Shown here: positions 37,072-51,000 of the stretch, piece by piece
Layout of the letters: each line of letters starts with the position of its first letter
Position numbering within the stretch: the first letter of the stretch is position 1
NCBI GenBank assembly: GCA_037833965.1
Contig: AP031358.1
Coordinates: 18,608,001 to 18,672,000, forward strand
DNA: 64,000 nt
Source: Marchantia polymorpha subsp. ruderalis
Lineage: Eukaryota > Streptophyta > Marchantiopsida > Marchantiales > Marchantiaceae
Direction: 5' to 3'
Program-made: the position numbers and the translations under genes
The notes under the pieces: model-generated
Told to the model about the DNA's origin: nothing
Database searches by the model: none
What the model saw: only the letters and a program-made list of their open reading frames with translations

Positions 37072-39468
37072 ATTTATGAATGTGCTTTTAATCACATAAA
37101 TAACGTGAAATAACCCTAAACAAATAACCTAACGTTAATTTTTTGACGTAATCACCAGTAACAATAATTACTTTATAATTAAATTTAAATCATCTGAAAT
37201 TTCTTTTGAGAGATTGCTCTCAATGTTTAAAAACAACAAATAATTAAAACAAAAAATATCAATTTCACTTTAAATATTTGTATCATTTGAGTTCTGAAAC
37301 ATCATAATTTTTCTTTGGAAATGAATTTCAAATAAAAAATTAATTACCATGTAGTTTAGATCCAGAAGTATTTTTAAAAAAAATACGTATTGATTATTTA
37401 TATATAACTTTGATTGAGAATTAATTTTTTATGTCCATAGATATTATCCTAATCCAAATTTTTCATAATGTATACTAAATACAAGATTCAAATATGAAAT
37501 AAAAATTAAAACATAGCTAAATTTCTTTTCAAGAATTGTTCAAATTTTCAATTTTCTTTTAAACATTTTAATCTATTATAGATCAAAATACTTAAGCACA
37601 AAACGTTTAGTGCACAGAATGTGTTTGATGAAATTTAAGCTATCATAGAAAATTTGAATATATAAATGATATACTAATTGCAAGCATCTTTATTGATTTG
37701 TTTTTAAAAAAAAACGCTTCACACTATGCAACTTCAAATTTCTGACTCAATAATTTGAATCGAAAGACTATTTTGTCTCTTAATCAAACTATCTGCAATG
37801 CAATCAGAAATTTACTATTCAGATTTATACTGCAACATGCTCTCAATCTCACTTAAATCCCAATATCCAAAATTTTCATGTGTAAAACAAATCAAAAATA
37901 TAAATTCTCTAATATTTATTTGAAAATTTATATTTTACTATTTTATTTAGATTAATTAAAAAATTATTCTCATTACAATCATATAATTTAAATGCAAAAA
38001 AATATTAAAATGTATGATTAACTATCCAAAGAAGTATTATTTGGCAACATATCATTCATTCACATAATCAACATATTTAGCTCATTCATATTTCCATTGT
38101 TTTACAATTAGAAAATTGAATCCATTGCAGGAGGATTACGTTGAGATCGTGAAGGCCATGCTTAAAGCGTAAAGACCAGGCTGTCATCTTAGCAGCACGA
38201 ATTCATCATGCGATCTCTGTATTCACGATCATTCATTTTGGCTTTGCAAACTCACCAAAAAAATACAAAGACCTCCAAACTGTGCATGCATTCACATACT
38301 TGACAGCTGGGGTAGAAGAACAATCATAGCAGCAGTTGATAACCTCGAGTACTGGTATCCTCTGTATACAGTTGTTCGATATCATAGTTAGTAAAATCCC
38401 AAAAGGCTTCTCAGTCTTTTCTGAACCTAGAAGTTATTTACAATAATGTGCACAACTGTTCTGGGTCAAAAGTAAGAAAAATCGTAACATGCTAATTACA
38501 GCTGACTACGCATGTGCCACTCAGCTGTCAGAATACATCCACTTGCTCCAACAGATGGAACATGCCAGATAAATGAATTAATAAAGACGAAAGTTCTAAT
38601 GGAAATTGTTAATGTGACGTCATCGAGAGTATCATCACACTGACGCATTCACCCACGTTTCCTCTCCGCTTGCACAACAAAGTCAAGATCTACTCTGACC
38701 TTGTAACACCATGTTCCAATCACAGAGTATGAAAGAACACGATTTTTGTGTTCAAATGTTGTCATTGCCGTGATCGCTCACACGATTCAATGAGAAGATC
38801 TGATTGAAGATGAGGCATGCTTTTTCCCCACGCTAGCCATCGTAGTGTCTGTCTTCCCGTTGGTCTTGATGCAGCTAGATTCGCAGTCTCCCAGTACAAC
38901 TGTACATTCAGTTTTTCCACAACCCAGAGTTCATCGCATCTGAGAGATCTGCAATATCATGCATTCTATGACATTTTGCTTTCACATCGCGCCATCTTTG
39001 CTGAGAATTTGATTTCAGGTACTTTTGCAGAGCTATCATCTTGTCCACTCACTTCGATCACTAGTGCACATCGAGCCTTGATAGACGTGAAGTCCTTTTT
39101 GCCACACGGTCTACGATTTAGCTTGGTACTAGAATCCTGGTATTCTGTGTCAATTTTGATTCCCATCGCTTGTCCCGAGCTCCAGCATCCTCCTACTTCC
39201 ACTTTGCACAATCTCCCTGAGTTGGCGTTGATTGCTCCAGATCTCGGAGTGATATTTCTGTTGCTACTTGTGCGCAGTGCAAGAGAATTCATGCCCAGCA
39301 CGTTCATGTGACACTACGAAGGGAAGATCAGTTTTCTTCGGGAGAGCCGGGCTTTCGGATTGAAGAGAGGGCCTCCTGTACGCGTTGAAGGAGAGAGCAG
39401 GAGAGAAAGGAAGGGGCAGGTGCGTCCATCGTCTGTCACGCTGCTGCACTTGCGACTCGACTTGTGAA
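37072..39468 (+). repeat. ROCO 5'-flank repeat upstream of gene C
   Basis: This is nearly identical to gene B's flank up to 37832, then diverges: single changes at 37833 and 37937, a one-base insertion near 38339, clusters near 38532-38538, and many changes after 38870. The frame at 38817-39311 (164 codons) is longest in this copy. No promoter element is certain. Confidence 0.8.
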
Positions 39469-42400
39469 ATGGACTCCGCACGAGAGGAACCGGAGCTTCC
39501 CTCCGCCATCCAGGACCTTGTCCAGCGTCTGGAAGGACAAGGCAGGCCTATAACGCAGCTTCCCTATTTAAGCGGGCCAAAATTTCGGGAGTTCTTTCCG
39601 GAGCGTGCATCACTTTCGACAATGACAGGGTGGCGAAGCCAAGTGCGCCTTCGAGTGCTGGAGGCAATCGGCAACTGCAACACCTTTGAGAGTCTGAACG
39701 TGGGAGACATTTGTGATGACGATATATCGAGGTTGACGGCCAGCGAGTGGGAGATCGTTTTCAGAGGTTTCAGGTCAAGCACCGTTCTACAACGGATAAG
39801 TGTTGATTGGTTAAGGGCTTCAGATGATGCGGAAATGGAGAGCTGGTGTTTAGAGCTGGGGAGATTTCTGAATTCTTCTAGCGTATCAAAATTAGAACAC
39901 TGCCAGTGCAGATGGAGTGCTAGATGTTGGTCGAATCTCGCCTCAGGACTGCGAGGACCTTCCGATTCTAAACTCCAGTCTTTGAAGTTATGGAACGCGT
40001 GGGAGGACGAGAGTGCGGTGAAGCATGTGGCTGAGATGATCAACAGTGCTCCTCTATTAGAAACGTTGTGTTTAAAGCGCTTTCAGAAGGACATGGAGGA
40101 CGAGAACGTTGGAATCCTGTCCCAGGCGTTGGTCCAGAGCTCGTCGTTGAAGGAATTGAAGTTAATGAACGTGAAGTGGGGAGGGCCCTTGTTGCTGAAA
40201 GCATTGGCCGGAGACGATCGCAACCGATCCATTGAACGTCTTCGGCTGTGGGGTATGGATGAACCCGGAGACTGTTTAAGGGAAGTTCTTATTTCCAACC
40301 CATCATTGAAGAAAGTGGAGTTGCGCGACGTGGAGATGAGTCCTGAGGAATGTCACCAGCTCGGCGAAGTCATACGTGACAATGCTATAGCCACAACTAT
40401 ATATGTTAGCTTTTATGGTGATGACGACTGGAAGTCAATGGAAGCTCTTGCTAGTTCTGCTAGCTCCGATGTCAATGACCCCACACTGGAGCTTGACATA
40501 GGGATTTGGGGGAAGGAGGAAGATAAGGTGAAGTTGTCATTAAACCTATTAGGTAGGGTGCTGCGCGGTGAAATCAAATCTCTCAAATCTCTGATTATAC
40601 GGCAGAGTGATAAACCAATTATCACTTTCAGTATCCTCCCGATGAATGGGAAAACTGGAGAAACCTCAGTCCCGAAGAGACTGGAATTATCTGTTCGAAG
40701 CGAAGATATTTCGAAGGGAGAATGGGAGGAGCTGCTTTGGTGCATGCGAGGGAACCACCTCACTCACTTGGATTTGTCTTTCTCCGAACTCGACGAGGAG
40801 GCGTTCAGGGACGTGATGGGAGTACTGCAAGTGAACTTGGCTCTCCAGGAAATAGACGTCTCACAAACATCGTGGGCAAAGGACGGAAAGGCGGCGCAGA
40901 TTCAACAGGCCCTGCAGCAAAACAAGGAGCGGGCTGTCTACATGTCCGTGTTCCGAGAAGCCAACTTAACATTCGGAGATGCAAAAGCTGGCCGACTCTT
41001 CTTATGCGGCTCTCCTCGAGCAGGTAAGATGCGCTGTAAATTCTCAGTTTTTTTCTGAATGTAGGCCAACTAGCAATCTATGGTTTAACTTTTCTAAAAC
41101 TAAGATTGGCACTACAAATGTTATTTTGATCTTTATATAATGATGCGTGTATACAAATAGTAATGGAAAGAAAAATAAAATAAAATGTGTAAATCACTAA
41201 TTATGTAACTTCAATCATTTTGGTGATTTATACTTTTTTCAGTCGAATTTATTTTCACATATTAAAATAATATCATGTCATATTGTATCTCAAGAATATC
41301 AATTCAAAGCATTTCTGAAGATATCGGTAATAACAAGTTGTGGATTTTGTGATGTGACGTCCAGGAAAAACTCAACTGCGTAAAACCTTGATGAGGATAA
41401 ATCATAGCTGGCTACACAGAAGCAGTCCATTGTTGAAATGGGAGGCATTGTGGAGGACCAAAGGAATTGAAGTGGAGTTTTTGCAAGACAATGACAAAAT
41501 GCAAATCTCAGTTTGGGATCTTGCAGGACAATGGATTTTCCGTACCCTTCAAACTGTACTTTTCCCTCAAACCAACAATTTCTGTGTTTTTCTTTTTGTG
41601 TATAGCCCTTTTTGTGAAAAAACATCCTCAATCAAACCAGAATCTTGTTTCAAAACTGAGTTGGAGGAGTGGTTGAGTTTTATTACATCTAGCACTAAGA
41701 TCACAGGACGTGATCTTCCCCAAGTTATTGTAGTGATTTCTCACAAGGATAAACCCATATCCAGCTCTTTGAGTTGGGCTCATCCCATAGTGGAAGAATT
41801 GACTAAAAGATTCGCAAACTTTGTGGATCTTCGTCCTATTCAAGAGTGTTTTCATGTGGATGCTCGGAAGAAGAAGCAAGTTAGTTCTCTTAACAGATAC
41901 ATTTTTGAGAATTTCCACAAGTTGTTGAGAGAGAAATCCCCACAAGTTCCCGAATTGTGTTTACAACTCACGTCTCTCTTGGTTACAAACACCAAGAAGA
42001 ACAAAAGTTTTCCTTTGTGGCCATCCAAAAAGTTTTATGATTTTTGTGTTTCCCATTTGAAAAAGTTCATTCCATCATCTTCTGCTCACTCTATTGAACA
42101 TTCAAGGATAATAGAATCTATCATATCCTATTTGAATGATGTTGGATCCATCATTTACATCCCCAACCTTGATCACATCATTGTCGATCCCAACTGGCTC
42201 ACTAATACCTTCTTGGGTGAGCTGATAGCTCTGGGTCAAAACTTTCAAGCTCAAGAGCCAGAGTCTTCTTATAGAATGAGCTCATACGCAAGCAAGGACG
42301 GATTTGTGAGCGAGATTGTCTTTGCTGGACTGATAGAGAAGTTTTTGGGAAAGCAACCACGCTTTCAAAATGTGGATAGAAAGGTGCTTGAAAACATTCT

Positions 42401-44272
42401 CATCAATTTAGATTTGTGGTTCAAGCTGGAAGATAATTCTCAGTATTTCATTCCTTCCTTCATCCCTGAGCATGCAAGCAAGGAGGAACAGAATGATCAA
42501 GAAGGGGTGCACGCGATGAAGTGGAAAAATAGGAGTGAGACTTCGAAGTTTGTCGGCATTCGGATTCAATGCCAAGATGAAACAACAATGTCACTGACTG
42601 CTACTTTTTTTCCACGCTTTCAGGTGAGGTTCAATCATGATTTCATAAACACAGTAAAAGCGTTGCAATTAGCATTTGATGAAGAGAATGTATCCTTTTC
42701 ATTTATTGTGACGAATTCTTAGAATGTCTCACTAGAGATTTACCAAATTTTCTATGATTGTAGATGTTCATGAGACGCAAGTTGATATCCAAGATGGGTG
42801 TTTCCGAGGAGAATGTGACTTGCTCTCGACATTATCTGCAACTTTTCCATGACGGGCATCGGATATATATCGAGCACGTCCAGGGTGAAAAGTCTCACAA
42901 ATTTGTAGATGTTCTGATGTTATGCTCTAGTCGGAAGTCAAAGGAGGAGGCTATTACATACGTGAGGAAGCATATCGTCCAGGAGTTGATATCATTTTGC
43001 GCATCACCAAAAGGCTGTCCCGGGGTGGCATTAGTGCTAGGTGTGATCCAAACTTTTTGCGTGGAGATGTTGATTCCAAGTCATCTCAGAAAAGCAATTC
43101 TGATCGAGAAGCTGAAATCTGACTTCATTCGTAGCATCAATGACAAACTTGAGGAAATGCCCTTGGAAAGATCACACTGGATAGAGAAAGAAAAGTTGTT
43201 GCACTTGATGAAGGAGAAAGAGTTGTTCCACTATGAGCATTGTTGGGCTCCGATTGGAATGGATACGGGCGGAATATCCGAACTAGCAAGGGATTTGTTA
43301 TGGGAGAGCGATGTGGAAGCAGTTGTGAATGAGATTTGCCTGAATCAAATTCAACAATTGGAGTCATTGCAGAAAGCTATAGTTAGCGTGGACACTGATT
43401 TGGCTCAGTGTTATCCTGAAGCTGAAAACATGGTTAGCGACTCGAATCTCCCACAAATGAAAGACCTCAAACCACTCACATCCAGGTCCTTGAGTCGGGC
43501 CAGCACAAGTGTGGAGAGTCCTTCGACCCAACTTATTGTGTTAAAGATTGAGGAGCTGGGAGAAAAGATAGTACAAAAGCTTGATGGTTTGGATGAGAGG
43601 TTAAGATCAATGCAGAGCTCAATGGGACAAATACTCTCTGTGCAACAAGAGCTGCAATCAACTTTCAGTGTCTTCATGTCTAAGGTGGACAGGATCATTG
43701 GCTATTCGCAAGCGTTTCAGCAGGTAAAAACGCCCAAACGACCCTATGTTACGGACGATGTGGGAGAATTCTATAAGTTGAGTGCAACTCTGCATGTCGG
43801 GAGAATTGTTCGATTACACTTGATGTTTGAGTCGGTGACTGGGTTTCACACTGTCGAAGATCAAGAAGGGTTGAAGATACGATTGGATTCGGAGAAGTGG
43901 GGGTGGATTCGGAAAACTATTGAAATTTCATACAAAGTCATATATTATGCTGCAAAGGCTGCACTGACTAAGTTCTGCGAGTTGGGCGATGCGATTCCGG
44001 CCTGGGCAGATTTGGAATCAGATATTGTTAAACTAGATGTTAGCAGTGAAGATCGCAAGGCAGTTCTTACAGGTGGGGAAAGCCAGGAGCTGCAAGAAGC
44101 ATGGTTGAGGATTAAGCAAATTCTTGCGCCTGAGCTTCAAAATCGCTATTCCAAAATCTTCAAGTTGTATCAGGTGAAGTACGTGAGTTTAGAAAAAGGT
44201 GGGCATGCATGGGTATGCAAGAAGTGCATGAATAAAGGCCTTCGTAGTGGAAGTTTGACAGTGGAAGTTTGA
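39469..44272 (+). CDS. LRR-Roc-COR (ROCO) GTPase, gene C
   Basis: The exons are 39469-41023, 41365-42623 and 42764-44272, giving 1440 residues, with GT-AG junctions in phase. It starts MDSAREEPELPS. The LRR domain has a single unit where genes B and D have two, which accounts for most of the length difference from gene B. Roc motifs are intact: GSPRAGKT split by intron 1, WDLAGQ and SHKD. COR shows NDVGSIIYI and IIVDPNWL, then the coiled coil and the C-terminal module ending CKKC. Exons 2 and 3 resemble gene B closely, while LRR strand residues differ much more. The 3' end differs from gene B by a slightly longer tail (TVEV). It reads as a functional paralogue of the same signalling GTPase family. 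Confidence 0.95.
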
Positions 44273-45198
44273 CATATTAGAATTTAGAAGAGGTTAGAAT
44301 GCCACTATGCAATTGGCAAGCATATGTTTAGACCCTCATGCAATATACAACTCTGCAAATTATTCTTTGCAGCTTTCACAAGGAAATAGTCTCCTATAAT
44401 TTTTGCCATATGTCAATCTCACAGTTATGTTTCTGAAGAAGATCAGTGTTTGGCTAAACTATGAAGATGACTTTTTGAGGGTAGAGTGTTCATATTGTCT
44501 CGTTTCAAGTCTCACTATGATGAAAACCCTTCCGTTGACACGTGAGAGTGGTCATGTTGAACTTCCACACATATTCGTGACTGATTCTTATGTCCCACGA
44601 TGAAGGTCCGACAAATGTATGATGGACCGGAACTAGAAACTAATAAGTGTTATCATTTTCAAGTAGTATCCGTGTTTAAACAAGAGAGCAATATAGGCTG
44701 AAGAGAATCCTTTTGCAAGAATTCATGCACAATATCCAATCTGTGAAGCTCAGAAATTTGTAGCTCATGTGAATCTTCTTCTGTCACTTCTTTGTATGAT
44801 CAGAAGTTTTCACAAGATTTCTTAGGAGGCCTAACTCCAGTTCGAATGCATCTTACCGGTAAAACAAAACCTGTGCACAGATTTCTCTCCTGTGATATAT
44901 TGTTGAGGTGTTATCAGAGTTTTTCATTCGGTATTCTTTGTGCGACATCGTGATAACATGCTTTTTCATAGCGGGATTCTCAGCGCATTTTAAATCGCCA
45001 GCACGCTCAGAACTGTCACGTGTGTGTTTTTGCATTCGACGTTTGGTCGAATAATGTTTTTGCCATTTTTTTATAAATGTGGTACTTTCGAAGCACAAAT
45101 GCTTTTGCAATTGGACTGCGTGTGGACGTTGAGTTAAGGAGAATCTTTACAGCATAAATTCTCTAAGTATGCACGACCTCGTGCAGCAGAGCATGCAG

Positions 45199-45276
45199 AA
45201 TGGTGATCAAAGATGACATAGTCAGTCTGTCATCTTAGCTGTCTGTTATCCGACTCTGTCATCTTTGATCACCATT
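45199..45276. repeat. Perfect 20-bp inverted repeat with 38-bp loop
   Basis: The left arm AATGGTGATCAAAGATGACA (45199-45218) is the exact reverse complement of 45257-45276. The right arm is part of a segment shared with 54887-55066, where the left arm is absent. The left arm therefore arose at the junction of the replaced segment in the gene C flank. Confidence 0.95.
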
Positions 45277-45393
45277 GCCATCTCCGTCTATGTTCTGAAC
45301 ACAATCATTATTTTCTATGGAGCATCTGCGTCTGTACGCAGTTCGAGGAATATTGCCGAAGTTTTGAGTTCGACTCACTCAACCAGGTTTTAA
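45241..45393 (+). pseudogene. Membrane-protein-like gene fragment (gene C flank)
   Basis: The open stretch to TAA at 45391-45393 encodes a hydrophobic segment (SVYVLNTIIIFYGASASV) and SSRNIAEVLSSTHS. The same fragment with few changes is at 54870-55064. It is likely the last exon or a piece of a host membrane-protein gene. The family is not recognised. Confidence 0.35.
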
Positions 45394-46350
45394 CCTCTGA
45401 CCCTTACTAGAACTCTAATTTACAATCTTATGTGATTCACCCAAAGCCTCAGTTCATCATTTACAAACACTTGGGCGAAGAATTTCCATTTGATGCCGAC
45501 CCTTCACATTTTGCCTGCTCCGGGTTACAGTCAATCTACAGCTGATGCTGTGCGTTGTTTGCAAGACGCGGACAAACCTCTCAGTGGAATTTCCTTCAAA
45601 ACCCCTCTATGATTCGCTAGTTCCAGAACCAAGGACATTTGTAGGAATTTTCAATTATTCTTAAGCTTGATTACTTCCGTAGTCTGTTGTTCTCAAACTA
45701 AAGTGTATCCCCATAATTATAACCATCCGATACAATGAGTTGTTTTTTCCATATAACACGTCCAATTGATCCATGAAGAGATGGTTCTTACCATATACTG
45801 GAGCTCTGTTCGGGGCATTAACCCAAGGAAAGTATGAAAGTCTGATACCAAAAAGATACATGTTATAAGAGTGAAATTCTTAGAAATCTTACTATCTGCA
45901 GTCAATCTCAATAGTTACAGAAAGTGACATAATACAATGTACATATAATACTGGAAAATAGCAATCTTACGACATCATGGTTTCTCTGGTTCCACAAAGT
46001 CCAATCAAACCTTCACTACCAAGGGAGCTCTCGCGGCAGGAACGAGAAGAACTGTCAATCACGATGCACGATGAGGGCATTCTCTTACACACAATGAGCC
46101 GCCGATTTCTTCCATCTCCACTCGATGCGAGGTAGTGGAGGATCGATCTTTCAACTCTACGCGATAAACGCGAAGCAGATCTGATGGTCATCGAACCTCT
46201 CTCACACTCGCACACCACTCACTCATCGGTCGCGTCAGAAGCCGTCCAGGAATCTCCCACTCGCACACTGGCAGCCCATCTGCGGGCACTGGGCTGCTTC
46301 TCGACCATCCCCGCGTCCGTGACCCTCTAAATTACATTATTTTGCCATTA

Positions 46351-48054
46351 TAACTCGTCACCCGGTTAGGTTTAAATAATTCTACGTGGCTAAAACTGAA
46401 TATTTGTCAAGGCGCCAAGTAAATGGAAAAATATTTCAAGTTCATTCAATATTCACCAAACCAACATTTGTTCCTGTTCATTAAGCACACAAAAGAGATT
46501 CAGTTTGGTTGATTCCACTCTTTATGTTTTGATGTCACTTTTCATAAATATTACACAACCCTAATGACGGGCCGAAGATTATACCACGATGTACTATTCT
46601 TAAGATTATCGTATATGTATATGTGGGTTTACAACTTGTATTATTATTTTTATGTAGAATTGAGTTGGAGCGTGGTTCAAGATTGGGGAGTTCTAAACTC
46701 AATATCGTTGCTCAGAATGACACTGAGAGAAGATATAACAAATTAAGCGAATATATAGTACCTGGCGTACGAGAAAAATCATGTGCAAGTGATCCATCTA
46801 AATGGATACTGCATTCTGAACACAAAAATATGACCAATTGTCCAGATTAAATGACCAGAGAATTGTACCAGTCCACAATCAAATCTACATTCCCATTGAC
46901 AAATTTCCTAACGAGAGATCCATCTGACATTGGGCAGAAGGTGAAGAACAAACACATCGACTGTTCGAGAGAATGTCCATCTGAAATTTAAGCTAACACA
47001 GGAGAGATATGAGGTGAACTAAAACGTGCATACATGACGTAAATCATAAGGCAAGTGATGAAGTAAATAACCTGTGAAAGCCAACGATTAGAGCGAGAAC
47101 CTACACAAAATATTGCATGTGAACATGTCCACATCAGTTTCAGTATTTCTAGAATAATCTTACTTACTTGAATCCCTTATCTAAATAAGGACAGCTTTCA
47201 TAACATATAGAACCAATAGAAACAGTTAGGCCTGACACAATTATAGAAGAGAATCACACACTGACTGGAAAAGAAAATCGCGTTTGCAACATTCAGTTTT
47301 TGCTCTTTTTCTCATCTCAGCTGCAATCATTCAACATCATCTTCGAAACTGCACAGAGGATGAACAAGGAAAGAAACGGATCCCAATAAGATCGTGTGAA
47401 TGTCGCTCTCTCTTTTGAGCAAAAATAATTGGGGTATGAGGTTGAATGTGGTGTGAAAATCACAGCCACGGACTAAAGAATAATCGGCATCAAGCATACC
47501 TTCACCGTAGAACTCACAACTCATTTTTCGTTTACAGCCCCGCTAACAAACCATTCCAGGTCGACTGCCTCCTCACTAGACCTCGACAACCGGGACAAAG
47601 TCGAAAAAACTGTGGTAGATCCATTTCCAACGTTAGGCATCTTCAAGACGGCCTGGAATGCTGGATGATTGTCGTCGCAGCAAAGCTTCCGCTCAGTCGA
47701 TCTCGGTGACAGTCTTGTTCCTAATAATATCCTTGAGTTGCATTGAAAGGACCCCTCTTAGCTATATCAGCGTTGACGACCTAAATCTAAACCGAAGGTA
47801 GCATATAGAAGCAATTGAGTCCTAACACAGAAGATATATGCTCCGTTCATTTTCGCTGGACAGTAGCCATCTGAGCTCAAAGTGAACGCAACGATGAGGT
47901 GCATGAGACAATTGTAAATTGTACAATATAAGGACGGAGCATTACGCTATACCACCCCTACTTAAAGCGACAGAAAAAGCATCTGGCGCCCGCTTGACCT
48001 CTTACGGCCTCTGCAGTGTAGGAAAAATGATAAGCTCCTTTGAGGTTGTTTCCA
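46351..48054. other. Spacer; no gene recognised, DUF707 3' UTR at right end
   Basis: Several short frames (for example 46564-46746 and 47446-47709) have no recognisable content. The right part should include the 3' UTR of the minus-strand DUF707 gene that ends at 48055. Confidence 0.4.
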
Positions 48055-51000
48055 TTACCCTGTCCTATTCGGTCCTCTGGCTTTATTTCTCGAGGCTTTC
48101 TTGGCTTGCTTTGCCGGCGGATCAACTGGAGAAAATCTGCGCCAACATGAAATAATTGGATTAGATCTCCCGTAAGGATGTTGTTGAACAATTACTTCTA
48201 GCAATTACTATCATATCATGCTTTCATCTCTAGCCGATAATATGTGGAGGACAAATATAAATCACCTTCCATCTGGCTTGGTTTCAACAGCGTAATGGTT
48301 TTCTTCGGACGGAAGCTCTACTTTGAATGGATCCATCCATTCTGGATCGCTTGCAGCTGCTCTTCTCCATCGTCGTGAGAACGCTTGCAACTCAACTTTA
48401 GATCTATTTCTAATCTGCAGGCCAGAATGGACAATCGAATGCCACCATCAGAGATGTCCGTACAAGACATCAAAACAATACAGAACGAGGGAACAGAAGC
48501 CAGAAAGTCAAAACTGACCTCTCCTCGAGTGTCCACAGCGTCGGGATCCTGTAAAACAACAAGAGCGGGGAGTATGAAATATTAGCGCCACTCGAGAGGA
48601 ACCATCTCATGCATGGTTTACAAATGCATTAGCTCAAAGGACAACCCCCTCCGGAACATGGTTCGCCTGCGGAAGATATTCCAACATGCTGAAGTGGCCT
48701 TTAAGATCACTGGTTTTGTCTGGCTTACGTAGTACATTTCTTGGCTTGTGTGCACTCATTCTCTAGTCCATAAGTTCTCCTCGGCATAGACAGTCCTGTA
48801 CCTTCAGGCTTCCTGAACAAACGGTCCTGTCTGTAGCTCCTTGGGAGACAGAAGCTCAGGAGATCTAAGAGTAAAGCGGAATCTTCTCAGGTTTGCAGGT
48901 ACTCAGACAGTACTGCCATTTATGCAATGTGGTCTAAAACCAAACTCGAGATGCGTTCGATTTCTAGTTAGTAGTCAATGTATATACTAAGATATGGAGT
49001 AAAAGTCCCTGACCTTGCTTTCTCAGTCATACTCCTTGCTCCATAAAATACCTCGATCCCTCTACTCAGGACAGACTAGAGATCTGACCCATAGGGATGT
49101 AGGCACTTGGTTCGACCCCGGTTTTCTCTTGTGGTATTACTAGCCAATCTCAGAGGCAGGAGAAAATGTTACACCAGTCTTAGACTTCAAATACTCCAAC
49201 CTCGTCGTATCTTTGAGAATGAGACAAATAGCGGCAAGATGTTTGCTAGCATATTCAGCTCATTTCACAAACCACCTTCGGTTGGTTCGATTTACTTCTT
49301 CGAAGTATCTGATATGAAACCTTCTGGGATAATTCCTTTCTTTGCTCTGGATCTTCATTCGGTACAACATAGGAATGTCAAGATACGACGCTCACTATAT
49401 CATCTTTACTCATCATTCCATGTCACTAACACGGATCGAACTTAAGGTAAAACGGAGAATCACATTGAGAAGACCTTCACACAGGCTGGCACATGGTGAC
49501 CAACAACAACGAATATATCGGGATATATTCGTTGTATATCAATGTGTGTTTCATAATGAAGTGTCCTCAAAATAGTCTCTCCCTTTCATCACTGGATCAA
49601 TAAATAGCAGATGGAAGCACTTGAGGATCAAGGTCATTTCGAGGTCCTCTCAATCAACCTTAATCTCGTTTTACTCAAGAAACGAGATCATTGTCTTCCT
49701 TACATAAGACATATGGAGTGCTGAATAGAAAACATTGTCAAGATCACGATTGAAGATTACAGACCGCCTGAATCAAAATGCACGTTCTTGTGGGGCTCCT
49801 ACTTGCACACTTGGTATCAAACTGCTGACTAACTTCCGAACCATTCTTAGAGAAAGTCCACTAAATAAAATCTAAATCTGAATTTAATTAAAATTTTCTG
49901 AGCGAAAGGTTCTCAGGCCCAGGAAAAAGGAAAGTCTCGACCGCACACATGTAGAAACATACCAGGAGGCTAGCGTCAAGCACGTTATCAGTCCTCAGAT
50001 TTGTTTGACTCTCTGCAGTCTGTCACAGATTCCAAGTTGAGTGCGTTACAGGTTTAGATTACCTTGGGCAAAAAGTAGGGCTTGTCACTTAAACTCGAAA
50101 TCCTAGTCAGACCGATCACTGAATCGTTCTAACTTCCATACACTTGAAACTGCAATCATCAAAAAGTTACTGGAGCAAAGCGTGATTTCCATCGCGGACA
50201 AAAAATTGCACAAGAACTTCATCCTCACAAGCATACCTTGTCATGAGGTTGACCTCCCAAGGACGGAATGCCTTCGTGAACAATATATTCACTGTCGATG
50301 ATACCCACTTTCTCACTGCGAACTCCCTTAAAAATGAAAATAAAGATTATGAGTGCCATTATGGAGACCTGTGATATAGTTCTAAAATCATTTCACGACT
50401 AGAAAGCAAATTAATCATGATCGCTACTCGATCACTCACATCTCTATTCGAGAAGATAGAATGCCACTTCTTGCAGAGTTTACCAAAAACCCACACCCAT
50501 CATATATATTTAAAAAAAGCAGTTGATACCAAGGGGTTCAGAGATGTACCTGGGCACAGTAACCAAGCTTGTAGTCTAGACCCCAGGCATGAACTAAGTC
50601 ATTCTGCTCAGCAAAAAGTGAAGTCAAATTCAGGCCACGGAAAGGAGCTCCGCGAAAAATAAACTGAACCCGAACAGCAACCATAGTCTAAACCAGATGT
50701 AAAGAGTTCAGAGATTGAATTGGAATACACATGAGAAATATTCAACAGACGATATATGAGAGCTAGTGTGCTTTGAGGACGAAGTGGTATATTCGATTTT
50801 AACAAAATAGGTGACTGGCAACAGTTCATGGTTTTCCCTTAAGCAGGTTGGACAAATCTCCACACCGCTCTTGATGATAACAAAGAACTAGTATTTTTAT
50901 CACCGTGTCGTTGCAGTCAGCCTCTTATGATCAACAACCGGTAGGTTTCTTCCAAAGTTCACAAGTAGGTTTGTCTTCAGCTCCAGCATAAAAAGGGCTG

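Larger units (their letters stand above)
21766..37832. repeat. Copy 2 of near-identical 21,765-bp tandem duplication
   Basis: This matches 1-16067 at a constant offset of 21765 bp with one substitution seen (24640 versus 2875). It starts within exon 3 of gene B only because the window cuts copy 1 there. It ends at 37833 in the 5' flank of gene C. Confidence 0.95.
44273..46350 (+). repeat. ROCO 3'-flank repeat after gene C, mosaic
   Basis: Positions 44273-45170 match 1153-1995 with substitutions and an insertion near 45021-45070. Positions 45961-46350 match about 2848-3260. The middle part of the flank is replaced by other sequence (45180-45960) that includes a membrane-protein-like fragment also found at 54870-55064. 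Confidence 0.75.
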
